From Streptomyces sp. AC512_CC834 (GTDB taxonomy: Bacteria > Actinomycetota > Actinomycetes > Streptomycetales > Streptomycetaceae): a DNA stretch of 64,000 nucleotides. Location: the NCBI RefSeq assembly GCF_019049325.1, contig NZ_JAGMUO010000097.1:248001-312000 (forward strand), read 5' to 3'. The stretch's first letter is position 1. Each line of letters opens with the position of its first letter. This document shows, piece after piece, positions 44,548-52,675 of this stretch. The position numbers and the translations under genes were made by a program. The notes under the pieces were generated by a model. The model was given only the letters and a program-made list of their open reading frames with translations. It did no database searches and had not been told where the DNA came from.

Positions 44548-45546
44548 ATGACTCGCATCGGCATCAACGGATTCGGCCGCATCGGACGCAACGTGCTGCG
44601 CGCGCTGCTCGAACGCGACACCAAGCTCGAGGTCGTCGCCGTCAACGACCTCACGGAGCCCGCCACCCTGGCCCGTCTGCTCGCCTTCGACTCGACGGCC
44701 GGCCGGCTCGGCCGCCCGGTGACCGTCGACGGGGACACCCTCGTCGTCGACGGTCACCGCATCAAGGTGCTCGCCGAGCGCGAGCCGGCCGGGCTGCCCT
44801 GGGCGGAGCTCGGCGTCGACCTCGTACTGGAGGCGACCGGCCGCTTCACCTCGGCCGACGCCGCCCGCGCCCACCTCACCGCGGGCGCGCGGAAGGTCCT
44901 GGTCAGCGCGCCGTCCAGCGGCGCCGACGTGACACTCGCATACGGCGTGAACACCGACGCCTACGACCCGGCCGCGCACACGGTCGTCTCCAACGCGTCC
45001 TGCACCACCAACGCCCTCGCGCCGCTGGCCGCGGTGCTGGACGAGCTGGCCGGCATCGAGCACGGCTTCATGACGACGGTGCACGCCTACACGCAGGAGC
45101 AGAACCTCCAGGACGGTCCGCACCGCGACCCGCGCCGCGCCCGGGCCGCCGGGGTGAACATCGTGCCGACCACGACGGGCGCCGCCAAGGCGATCGGCCT
45201 CGTGCTGCCGGCCCTGGACGGCAAGCTGTCGGGCGACTCGATCCGCGTGCCGGTCCCGGTGGGTTCGATCGTCGAGCTGAACACGACGGTCGCCCGCGAC
45301 GTGACGCGCGAGGACGTCCTGGCGGCCTACCGTGCCGCCGCCGAGGGACCGCTGGCCGGGGTGCTGGAGTACTCGCAGGACCCGCTGGTCTCCTCCGACA
45401 TCACGGGCAACCCGGCCTCGTCGATCTTCGACTCGGCCCTGACCCGCGTCGAGGGCAGGCACGTCAAGGTGGTCGCCTGGTACGACAACGAGTGGGGCTT
45501 CTCGAACCGCGTGATCGACACCCTCGGACTGCTCGCCACACGCTGA
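44548..45546 (+). CDS. gap: Glyceraldehyde-3-phosphate dehydrogenase, type I
   Basis: A 332-aa GAPDH: NAD-binding RIGINGFGRIGRNVLRALLE, catalytic Cys152 in SNASCTTNALAP, TVHAYTQEQNLQDGPHRDPRRARAAG, TGAAKAIGLVLP and the C-terminal WYDNEWGFSNRV. It stands alone, without pgk or tpi, and is preceded by a regulator, so it is probably a second GAPDH paralogue rather than the glycolytic operon copy. Short CTGGCGCCC repeats lie upstream at 44412-44445. Confidence 0.93.
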   Translation: MTRIGINGFGRIGRNVLRALLERDTKLEVVAVNDLTEPATLARLLAFDSTAGRLGRPVTVDGDTLVVDGHRIKVLAEREPAGLPWAELGVDLVLEATGRFTSADAARAHLTAGARKVLVSAPSSGADVTLAYGVNTDAYDPAAHTVVSNASCTTNALAPLAAVLDELAGIEHGFMTTVHAYTQEQNLQDGPHRDPRRARAAGVNIVPTTTGAAKAIGLVLPALDGKLSGDSIRVPVPVGSIVELNTTVARDVTREDVLAAYRAAAEGPLAGVLEYSQDPLVSSDITGNPASSIFDSALTRVEGRHVKVVAWYDNEWGFSNRVIDTLGLLATR

Positions 45547-45595
45547 AGGAGCAGCCGGTTCGGCATCACGGGGGGTCGCACGTCACAATGGCGGG

Positions 45596-46093
45596 ATGAG
45601 CAATTCCAAGATTTACTTCGACATCGACATCGACGGCCAGGATGCGGGCCGCATCGTCTTCGAACTCTTCGAGGACGTCACCCCCAAGACCGCCAAGAAC
45701 TTCATCGAGCTGGCCACCGGCGAGCACGGCTTCGGCTACGCGGGTGCCCCGTTCCACCGCGTGATCCCGCAGTTCATGCTCCAGGGCGGTGACTTCACCC
45801 GGGGTGACGGCACCGGGGGCAAGAGCATCTACGGCGAGAAGTTCGCGGACGAGAACTTCCAGCTCAAGCACACCGAGCCGTACCTGCTCTCCATGGCGAA
45901 CGCCGGTCCGAACACCAACGGCTCCCAGTTCTTCGTCACCACCGTGCCCACCCCCTGGCTGGACGGCAAGCACGTCGTCTTCGGCAAGGTCGTCGAGGGC
46001 ACGGACGTGGTCGACAAGGTCGAGGGCTACGGCTCCTCGCCGTCGGGCCGCACCTCCGCGAAGATCACCGTGCGGGAGTCCGGCAAGGTCTGA
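45596..46093 (+). CDS. Peptidyl-prolyl cis-trans isomerase, eukaryote-like cyclophilin
   Basis: A 165-aa cytosolic cyclophilin. It has the full eukaryotic-type active site: FHRVIPQFMLQGGDF, GTGGKSIYGEKFADENF, LLSMANAGPNTNGSQFFVT and WLDGKHVVFGKV. Streptomyces are known to have such a cyclosporin-sensitive-like form (CypA). No signal peptide. It is followed by a strong hairpin. Gap of 49 nt from GAPDH on the same strand. Confidence 0.95.
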   Translation: MSNSKIYFDIDIDGQDAGRIVFELFEDVTPKTAKNFIELATGEHGFGYAGAPFHRVIPQFMLQGGDFTRGDGTGGKSIYGEKFADENFQLKHTEPYLLSMANAGPNTNGSQFFVTTVPTPWLDGKHVVFGKVVEGTDVVDKVEGYGSSPSGRTSAKITVRESGKV

Positions 46094-46129
46094 GGGACCG
46101 CTCGGCCGCACACAAGGGTCCGAACCTGT

Positions 46130-46162
46130 GGGGGCCCACCGCGCACCGCGCGGTGGGCCCCC
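46130..46162. terminator. Terminator after the cyclophilin gene
   Basis: Perfect 15-bp arms (GGGGGCCCACCGCGC and complement) with a 3-nt loop, 36 nt after the cyclophilin stop, followed by TGTTCTGT. Confidence 0.9.
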
Positions 46163-46257
46163 TGTTCTGTCCCGTTCCGTCCCGTCTGGTGGGGTGCGCC
46201 CGGTGGTGCGACGCTGGGATGGAGGAGCGTCCGAGGAAGGCAACCCCGGGAGGACCG

Positions 46258-47736
46258 ATGGGACGGGACGTCCCGGCGCTGGTCTTCACCCGCGAGGACC
46301 GCCGCCGATACCGGATCAAGATGCAGGAGTGCCTCGAGGCCTTCGCGCAGATGCTGGGCGAGTCCCGGTTCGAGACCGAGCGGCCCCAGGTGGGCCTCGA
46401 GATCGAGCTGAACCTGGTCGACGACGGGGCCGAGCCGGCGATGCGCAACAGCGACGCGCTCGAGGCGATCGCGGACCCCGCCTGGTCGACCGAGCTGGGC
46501 CGGTTCAACCTGGAGATCAACATCCCGCCCCGGCGGCTGACGGCGGGCGGTCCGGACGCCTGGGAGACCGAGATCCGCGTCGCCCTGAACCACGCCGAGG
46601 ACCGCGCCACGTCGGTCGGCGCCCATCTGATCATGGTCGGCATCCTGCCCACGCTGCGCCAGTCGGACGTCGGCGAGGCCGCCCTGTCGGAGAACCCGCG
46701 CTACCGGCTGCTCAACGACCAGGTGTTCGCGGCCCGGGGCGAGGACCTGCACATCGAGGTGGACGGCGTCGACCGCCTGCGGACCTACGCGGACACGATC
46801 ACCCCGGAGGCCGCCTGCACCAGCACCCAGTTCCACCTCCAGGTGACCCCCGAGGAGTTCCCCGACTACTGGAACGCGGCCCAGGCGATCGCGGGCGTCC
46901 AGGTCGCGCTCGCCGCCAACTCGCCCTTTCTGCTCGGCAAGGAGCTGTGGCACGAGAGCCGTGTCCCCCTGTTCGAGCAGGCCACCGACACCCGGCCGCA
47001 GGAGATCAAGGCACAGGGGGTGCGGCCCCGGGTGTGGTTCGGGGAGCGGTGGATCAACAGCGTCTTCGACCTCTTCGAGGAGAACCTGCGCTACTTCCCG
47101 GCGCTGCTGCCCCTGTGCGACGACCAGGACCCCGCCGAGACCCTCGACCGCGGCGACATCCCCGAGCTGGGCGAACTCACCCTGCACAACGGCACCATCT
47201 ACCGCTGGAACCGGCCCGTCTACGCCGTCGCCCACGACAAACCGCACGTCCGCGTGGAGAACCGCGTACTGCCCGCGGGACCGACCGTCGCCGACACCCT
47301 CGCCAACGGCGCCTTCTACTACGGCCTCACCCGCGCCCTCGTGGAGGAGGAGCGGCCGGTGTGGTCGCGGATGTCGTTCTCGGTCGCCGAGGACAACCTG
47401 CACACCGCCGCCCGGCACGGCATCGAGGCCCATCTCTACTGGCCCGGAGTGGGCGAGGTGACCGTGCCCGAACTCGTCCTGCGGCGGCTGCTGCCGCTGG
47501 CGCACCGCGGGCTGGAGCTGTCCGGCATGGACGCGGCCTGGCGGGAGCCGCTGCTCGGCATCATCGAGCAGCGGTGCGTCACCGGCCGCAACGGCGCGGT
47601 CTGGCAGAAGGAGATGCTCCATCACATCGACGCCACCGCCCGGCCGGGCCGGCACGAGGCCCTGCGCCGGATGACCCGGCAGTACATGGACTACATGCAC
47701 CTCAACGCCCCGGTCCACACCTGGCCGGTCGACTGA
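46258..47736 (+). CDS. Glutamate-cysteine ligase family (GCS2/EgtA-like) protein
   Basis: A 492-aa ATP-grasp-unlike carboxylate-amine ligase of the GCS2 superfamily: VGLEIELNLVDDGAEP near residue 45, ELGRFNLEINIPP, the substrate loop STQFHLQVTPEEFPDYW, and a C-terminal HVRVENRVLPAGPT. These enzymes join glutamate to an amine, most often cysteine. ATG 46258 follows GGGAGG; upstream in-frame starts lack homology. A class-II amidotransferase gene follows at 28 nt. EgtA and EgtC show this pairing in ergothioneine clusters, but egtB and egtD are absent, so the product may be a different gamma-glutamyl compound. Confidence 0.82.
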   Translation: MGRDVPALVFTREDRRRYRIKMQECLEAFAQMLGESRFETERPQVGLEIELNLVDDGAEPAMRNSDALEAIADPAWSTELGRFNLEINIPPRRLTAGGPDAWETEIRVALNHAEDRATSVGAHLIMVGILPTLRQSDVGEAALSENPRYRLLNDQVFAARGEDLHIEVDGVDRLRTYADTITPEAACTSTQFHLQVTPEEFPDYWNAAQAIAGVQVALAANSPFLLGKELWHESRVPLFEQATDTRPQEIKAQGVRPRVWFGERWINSVFDLFEENLRYFPALLPLCDDQDPAETLDRGDIPELGELTLHNGTIYRWNRPVYAVAHDKPHVRVENRVLPAGPTVADTLANGAFYYGLTRALVEEERPVWSRMSFSVAEDNLHTAARHGIEAHLYWPGVGEVTVPELVLRRLLPLAHRGLELSGMDAAWREPLLGIIEQRCVTGRNGAVWQKEMLHHIDATARPGRHEALRRMTRQYMDYMHLNAPVHTWPVD

Positions 47737-47764
47737 CGTCCGGGGCCAGGGAGGCGACGGAGCG

Positions 47765-48598
47765 ATGTGCCGATGGCTCGCCTATTCGGGGACACCCGTA
47801 CTCCTGGAGTCCCTGCTCTACCAGCCCGAGCACTCGCTCATCGACCAGAGCCTGCACGCCCGCATGGGCGTCGAGACGACGAACGGGGACGGCTTCGGCG
47901 TCGGCTGGTTCGGGCCGGAGATGACGACACCGGCGATCGTCCGGGAGGTCGGTCCCGCCTGGAGCAACCGCAACCTGCGGGAGATCGCGAGCCATGTCCG
48001 TTCGCCCCTGTTCTTCGCGCACATACGGGCCTCGACGGGCAGCGCGGTGCAGCAGACCAACTGCCACCCGTTCCGCCACGGCCGTTGGATGTGGATGCAC
48101 AACGGCGCGATCGCCGAGTTCCACCGGCTGCGCCGGGATCTCGCCCTGGCCGTCGATCCGCGGCTCTTCCTCGACATCGAGGGATCGACGGACTCGGAGA
48201 TGATGTTCTACCTGGCGCTCACGCTCGGCCTGGAGGACGACCCTCCCGCGGCCGTGTCCCGGATGGCGGGGCTTGTGGAGGAGATCGGCCACGAGCACGG
48301 CGTGGAGTCCCCGCTGCAGATGACCGTTGCCGTGACCGACGGACGGCGGCTGTGGGCCTTCCGCTACTCCAGCCAGGCACAGTCGCGCTCGCTCTACTAC
48401 AGCAGCCGGGTGGAGAGCCTGCGCGCGCTGCACCCCGGGCTGCCCTTCCTGAAGGAGGCGTCCGACAGCACCCGCCTGATCGTGTCGGAACCCCTGGGTG
48501 ACCTGCCCGGCGTCTGGAACAAGGTGCCCGAGAGCAGCTACGGGGTCGTCCAGCCGGAGGGCGACGAGCTGCTTCCCTTCGTACCCCGCGCTCCGTGA
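47765..48598 (+). CDS. Class-II glutamine amidotransferase (EgtC-like)
   Basis: A 277-aa Ntn-type hydrolase with catalytic Cys2 (MCRWLAYSGTPVLLESLL), NGDGFGVGWFG, FFAHIRASTGSAVQQTNCHPF and MWMHNGAIAEF, all standard for the YafJ/EgtC group. EgtC removes gamma-glutamyl groups in ergothioneine synthesis. Paired with a GCS2-type ligase 28 nt upstream, it may cleave the gamma-glutamyl bond made by that enzyme or its derivative. After the stop comes a strong promoter for the next unit. Confidence 0.87.
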   Translation: MCRWLAYSGTPVLLESLLYQPEHSLIDQSLHARMGVETTNGDGFGVGWFGPEMTTPAIVREVGPAWSNRNLREIASHVRSPLFFAHIRASTGSAVQQTNCHPFRHGRWMWMHNGAIAEFHRLRRDLALAVDPRLFLDIEGSTDSEMMFYLALTLGLEDDPPAAVSRMAGLVEEIGHEHGVESPLQMTVAVTDGRRLWAFRYSSQAQSRSLYYSSRVESLRALHPGLPFLKEASDSTRLIVSEPLGDLPGVWNKVPESSYGVVQPEGDELLPFVPRAP

Positions 48599-48603
48599 CC
48601 CCA

Positions 48604-48632
48604 TTGACACGGGCGAGGAAAGATCACACAAT
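48604..48632 (+). promoter_or_regulatory. Sigma-70-like promoter before the TauD leader ORF
   Basis: TTGACA (48604-48609), 17-bp spacer, CACAAT (48627-48632). The -10 ends 7 nt before the ATG of a 26-codon ORF, so the transcript would begin at or next to that ATG. Confidence 0.7.
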
Positions 48633-48639
48633 CGGTGCC

Positions 48640-48720
48640 ATGACCACATACCGGTTCGGCACCACGGCGGAGTGTCCCCGCGTGCCCGAACGAACCGGCT
48701 GTGAGCGTTCCGGCCTTTAA
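48640..48720 (+). CDS. Candidate leaderless 26-aa Cys-containing leader peptide
   Basis: A 27-codon ORF, MTTYRFGTTAECPRVPERTG then CERSGL and TAA, with two Cys codons. It has no ribosome site and starts 7 nt after a good -10, so it should be translated from a leaderless mRNA. It ends 173 nt before a TauD-type dioxygenase gene, whose family releases sulfite from sulfonates. The same -10-to-ATG distance, size and Cys content are seen at the ORF before the sulfur transporter (33432-33515). A cysteine- or stress-responsive leader is inferred. The 173-nt stretch that follows contains only weak hairpins and the GAGGAGG site of the next gene. Confidence 0.5.
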   Translation: MTTYRFGTTAECPRVPERTGCERSGL

Positions 48721-48893
48721 CGGCCTTCTTCGCACCGACCGCCCGACGCCTGTCGCGTCGTAGCCCGTCGGCATTCTCTCCGGTCCACGGCCCGGAGCAC
48801 CCGTAGCACGTTCGTTTCCCCGGCCTCCCGGCGGTGCTCTCGCGCCACCCCCCGGGCCGGATTTCACGCGCACAGTCATTGAGGAGGACTCCC

Positions 48894-49832
48894 ATGTCCG
48901 TCACGGCCGTCGGCCCGAGCACCGTCCTGCGCGAAGCGCGCATCCCGGAGGACGGAATGTACGAGGGCCGGCGCACGCTGCGCCGACTGCCCGAGGGAGC
49001 GGAGGAACGGCCCTACGAGCTCTTCGAGGTCGTTCCGCAGGCCCGCACGATCGGCGCCGAGATCCGGGGCGCCGACCTCACGCGCCCGCTCACTCCCGCG
49101 CTGCGCGAGGAGTTGAACCGGGCCCTGCTGGAGTGGAAGGTGCTGTTCTTCCGCGCCCAGCACCTCACCTCCGGGCAGCAGCGCGACTTCGCGGGCCACT
49201 GGGGCGCGCTGGAGACCAACCCGCTGCTCGCCGCCGGTTCCAGCGACGACGTCGTCCGGTTCGACAAGGGCGCCGGGGCCGCACCGACGTACGAGAACGT
49301 GTGGCACACCGACGTCACCTTCCGTGAGCGGCCCGCGCTCGGTGCGGTGCTCCAGCTCCGCGAGGTGCCGCCGTTCGGCGGGGACACGATGTGGGCGGAC
49401 ATGTCGGCCGCCTACGACAACCTGCCCCAGGAGGTGAAGGACCGCATCGACGGCGCCCGGGCCGTGCACGACTTCATCCCGGGCTTCGCGCGGTTCTACG
49501 GGTCCGAGCGGCTGCTGCCGCACCAGGACCTCTTCCCGCCCGTGGAACACCCCGTCGTGCGCACGCACCCGGAGACGGGCCGGCGCATGCTGTTCGTCAA
49601 CACGTCCTTCACCACCCACATCACCGGCATGGACCGGGACGAGAGCGACCGGCTGCTGCGTTTCCTCTTCCAGCAGGCGCACGTGCCCGAGTACCAGGTG
49701 CGCTTTCGCTGGCAGCCCGGCGACATCGCCTTCTGGGACAACCGCGCCACCCAGCACTACGCCGTGGGCGACTACGGATCCGAGCGGCGGGTCGCCGAAC
49801 GCGTCGCCATCGAGGGGGACCGCCCCTTCTGA
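48894..49832 (+). CDS. TauD/TfdA-family Fe(II)/2-oxoglutarate dioxygenase
   Basis: A 312-aa dioxygenase. The iron-binding His-x-Asp is in VWHTDVTFRERP and the distal His in NRATQHYAVGDY, with a 2-oxoglutarate-binding Arg in RRVAERVAIEGD. WKVLFFRAQHLT is the usual N-terminal segment. Members oxidise taurine, alkyl sulfates or other sulfonates to release sulfite, but some act on other acids. GAGGAGG lies 7 nt before ATG. It is preceded by a promoter and a Cys-containing leader ORF, which favours a sulfur-supply role, and is followed by a bidirectional terminator. Confidence 0.88.
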   Translation: MSVTAVGPSTVLREARIPEDGMYEGRRTLRRLPEGAEERPYELFEVVPQARTIGAEIRGADLTRPLTPALREELNRALLEWKVLFFRAQHLTSGQQRDFAGHWGALETNPLLAAGSSDDVVRFDKGAGAAPTYENVWHTDVTFRERPALGAVLQLREVPPFGGDTMWADMSAAYDNLPQEVKDRIDGARAVHDFIPGFARFYGSERLLPHQDLFPPVEHPVVRTHPETGRRMLFVNTSFTTHITGMDRDESDRLLRFLFQQAHVPEYQVRFRWQPGDIAFWDNRATQHYAVGDYGSERRVAERVAIEGDRPF

Positions 49833-49847
49833 TCGCGGGTCCGCGCG

Positions 49848-49877
49848 AGCCGGAGGCGGCGATCCGCCTCCGGCTCC
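49848..49877. terminator. Bidirectional terminator between TauD and GH2 genes
   Basis: Perfect 13-bp arms GAGCCGGAGGCGG / CCGCCTCCGGCTC with a 4-nt loop CGAT, between two convergent genes. Confidence 0.9.
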
Positions 49878-49884
49878 GGGCACG

Positions 49885-51705
49885 CTAGGCCTCCGGCTCC
49901 TCGATCGCCGCCGGGCGCTGCTGGGCGGCGCGGACGCGGGCGACGTCGAGCTTCTCGCCGCGGTCGAAGCGGTAGATGCCGTTCTGCTCCTGGAAGACGT
50001 CGGTCAACTGGGTGTAGCAGTAGCCGAACATATCCCGGTCCCCGAGCAGCACTCCGGTCAGGCCGCTGAACCGCTCGTGGAACTCGTCCTCGTCGCGGAC
50101 GCGTTCGCCGTAGCCCCAGGACTCGGTGCGGTCCTCGCCCGACTGGGCGGCCGCCGCCTCCGGATCCCACCAGATGCCGCCGAACTCGCTGACGAAGTAC
50201 GGCTGGCCGCGGTACGGCTGCGAGTACGGGGCACCGTTCTCGTAGGCGTTGACGAAGGGCGCGTCCTTGGCGAGGCCGGACATCAACTGCCGGAAGGCGG
50301 CCGGGTCCTGCTCGTAGCTGTGGGAGTCGTAGATGTCGGTCTCGGCGACCCGGTGGGCGTAGCCGGACGCGTCGACGACCGGTCGGGTGGTGTCCATGGC
50401 CTTGGTGGCCAGGAACATCGCGCGAGTCACGTCGTCGAGCTGCGTGACGCGGTCGTGCAGCTTCTGGTAGGTCTCGTTGAGCGGGCACCAGCCGATGATC
50501 GAGGGGTGCGAGTAGTCGCGCTCCAGCGCCTCCAGCCACTGGGCGACGTAGGAGGCGTCCGGCTTCTGGTTGTCGCCCGAGGAGCCGCCGGTCTCGCAGC
50601 CCCAGTCACCGAACTCGCCCCAGACCAGGTAGCCGAGGCGGTCGGCGTGGTACAGGAAGCGCTCCTCGAAGACCTTCTGGTGCAGGCGGGCGCCGTTGAA
50701 GCCGGCCGCCATGCCCAGCTCGATGTCCCTCACCAGCGCCTCGTCGGTCGGGGCGGTCATCAGCCCGTCCGGGTACCAGCCCTGGTCGAGGACGAGACGC
50801 TGGAAGAGCGGGCGCCCGTTGAGCAGGACTGCCTTGCCGCGCAGCCCCACGGCGCGCAGACCGGCGTAGCTCTCGGCGCTGTCGACCACCTGCCCGGCGG
50901 CGTCGAGGAGTTCGAGGCGCAGGTCGTACAGGTGGGGGTCGTCCGGGCCCCACTCGCGGCGCCGGCCGTCCGGCACCGGCAGGTGCAGGCGCGGGGCGAG
51001 GTCGAGGTCGGCGCGGGCCTCGGCGCGGCTCACCTCGCTGTCGGCGTCGCTGAGGACGGCGCGCACCCGGTGTCCGGGCCGGTTGCCGGACAGGGGCAGT
51101 TCGAGGTGGAAGGCGGAGCCGGCCAGGTCGGGGGTGATGCGGGGGCGGCGCAGGTGTGTCTGGGGGACGGGCTCCAGCCAGACGGTCTGCCAGATGCCGG
51201 TGACCCGGGTGTAGTTGCAGTCGTGGTTGGCGTACTCGATCGCCTGCTTGCCGCGGGCCTGCGGGCCGGACTTGGGGTCGCGGGCCCGGACCGTGACGAC
51301 GACCTCCTCCCCCGCCCCGGCGACGTCGCCGAGGTCGGCGGTGAAGGGGGTGAAGCCGCCGCGGTGCCGGGCGACCTCCCTGCCGTCGGCCCACACGGTG
51401 GTGTCGTGGTCGACGGCGCCGAAGTGCAGCAGTACGCGGCGTCCGGCCCAGGCCGCCGGCAGGGCGACGGAGCGCCGGTACCAGACGGCCTCCAGGAAGT
51501 CGGTGTCGCCGATGCCGGACAGCTCCGACTCGGGCGGGAAGGGTACGAGGATCTCCTCGCGCAGCTCACGGTCGGGCAGGCCGCGTTCGAGGCCGCTGTC
51601 CCCCTGGTCGGTCTCGAACTGCCAGGCGCCGTTCAGGTTGAGCCAGTCGCGGCGCACGAACTGCGGTCGCGGGTACTCCGGGCGCGGTACGGAGTGAGTG
51701 GGCAC
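49885..51705 (-). CDS. Glycoside hydrolase family 2 protein
   Basis: A 606-aa GH2 enzyme (beta-galactosidase, beta-glucuronidase or related). Order: sugar-binding jelly roll (LNLNGAWQFETD, FLEAVWYRRSVALPA, LHFGAVDHDTTVWADGREVA), immunoglobulin-like domain, and TIM barrel with the acid/base Glu in WCPLNETYQ and nucleophile Glu in FVSEFGGIWW. No signal peptide, so it is intracellular and acts on imported oligosaccharides. GTG 51705 begins the conserved part. It is 68 nt downstream of the two permease genes and belongs to the same LacI-controlled operon. Confidence 0.88.
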   Translation of the reverse strand: MPTHSVPRPEYPRPQFVRRDWLNLNGAWQFETDQGDSGLERGLPDRELREEILVPFPPESELSGIGDTDFLEAVWYRRSVALPAAWAGRRVLLHFGAVDHDTTVWADGREVARHRGGFTPFTADLGDVAGAGEEVVVTVRARDPKSGPQARGKQAIEYANHDCNYTRVTGIWQTVWLEPVPQTHLRRPRITPDLAGSAFHLELPLSGNRPGHRVRAVLSDADSEVSRAEARADLDLAPRLHLPVPDGRRREWGPDDPHLYDLRLELLDAAGQVVDSAESYAGLRAVGLRGKAVLLNGRPLFQRLVLDQGWYPDGLMTAPTDEALVRDIELGMAAGFNGARLHQKVFEERFLYHADRLGYLVWGEFGDWGCETGGSSGDNQKPDASYVAQWLEALERDYSHPSIIGWCPLNETYQKLHDRVTQLDDVTRAMFLATKAMDTTRPVVDASGYAHRVAETDIYDSHSYEQDPAAFRQLMSGLAKDAPFVNAYENGAPYSQPYRGQPYFVSEFGGIWWDPEAAAAQSGEDRTESWGYGERVRDEDEFHERFSGLTGVLLGDRDMFGYCYTQLTDVFQEQNGIYRFDRGEKLDVARVRAAQQRPAAIEEPEA

Positions 51706-51773
51706 ACATGCTCCAGTCGATCGGTGGGCCGGCGCGGGCGCCGGACCCGGGTGTACGGCTGTGGGGGCGTGGT

Positions 51774-52673
51774 TCAGGAACCGCCGAGGCCGGTGGTGGC
51801 GACGGAGTTGACGATGCGGCGCTGGAAGAGGAGGAACACCACGATCAGTGGCAGCGCCGCCAGCAGGGCGGAGGCCATGGACTGCGCGTACTGGATGCCG
51901 TAGGCGTCCTTCACGGTGGCCAGGCCCACCGGGAGGGTCATCAGGTCGGCGTCGTTGGTGACGATGAACGGCCACATGAAGTTGTTCCAGGCGCCGATGA
52001 AGACGAAGATCGCCACCGCGGCCACGATCGGCCGCGACAGCGGCAGCACGATCGACCGGAAGACCCGGAACTCGGAGGCTCCGTCGATCCGGGCCGCCTC
52101 CTCCAGTTCCTTGGGGATGCCGTCGAAGAACCGCTTGAGGATGAACACCATCATCGGCGCGACGACCTGGGGCAGGATGACCGCCGCGTAGGTGTCGACC
52201 AGGTTGAACAGGATCATCTGGTCGAACAGCGGCACGACGAGCAGTTGCGGCGGAATCATGATGGCGGCGACGGTGACGCCGAGCAGTGCCCGGCGGCCGC
52301 GGAAGGTGCCGCGCGAGAAGCCGTACGCCGCGAGGGTGGAGACCACGACGGTGATCAGCGTGACCAGGCCGGCGATGAGGAAGCTGTTGAAGGCCCAGAC
52401 GGTGACGTTCCCGCGTTCCAGGATCTGCTGGTAGGAGTCCAGGGTGAAGGCGCCCTTGAACGGGGACAGCCCGGTGGTGTTGATGTCCTCCTCGCTCTGG
52501 ACGGAGGTGATGACCGCCCACAGGAACGGCAGCAGCCAGACGACCGCGAGGACGACGAGCGTCGTTCCGGCCAGCACGCGGGGCAGGCGGCCGTGGCCGA
52601 GGAGCAGCGGGGAACCGGCCGCTTCGCGGGGTGGGCGGCGCCGGGTACGGAGGGTGGTGGCGGTTGCGGACAC
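51774..52673 (-). CDS. Carbohydrate ABC transporter permease (MalG-type)
   Basis: A 299-aa inner-membrane permease with six helices. The EAA loop is EEAARIDGASEFRVFRSIVLPLSRP, the coupling site for the ATPase. It starts 2 nt after the stop of the partner permease (TGA-CC-GTG). No ATPase gene is in the operon; in Streptomyces such systems use the shared ATPase MsiK. Its N-terminal Arg/Pro-rich tail is cytoplasmic. Confidence 0.92.
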   Translation of the reverse strand: MSATATTLRTRRRPPREAAGSPLLLGHGRLPRVLAGTTLVVLAVVWLLPFLWAVITSVQSEEDINTTGLSPFKGAFTLDSYQQILERGNVTVWAFNSFLIAGLVTLITVVVSTLAAYGFSRGTFRGRRALLGVTVAAIMIPPQLLVVPLFDQMILFNLVDTYAAVILPQVVAPMMVFILKRFFDGIPKELEEAARIDGASEFRVFRSIVLPLSRPIVAAVAIFVFIGAWNNFMWPFIVTNDADLMTLPVGLATVKDAYGIQYAQSMASALLAALPLIVVFLLFQRRIVNSVATTGLGGS

Positions 52674-52675
52674 GG

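Noticed and set aside
42445..45462. A 1005-codon open frame on the minus strand across the esterase, regulator and GAPDH genes
   Set aside because: Antisense shadow of three well-supported genes; its translation is Arg/Gly/Val/Asp-rich with no family match, as expected from high-GC third-position bias.
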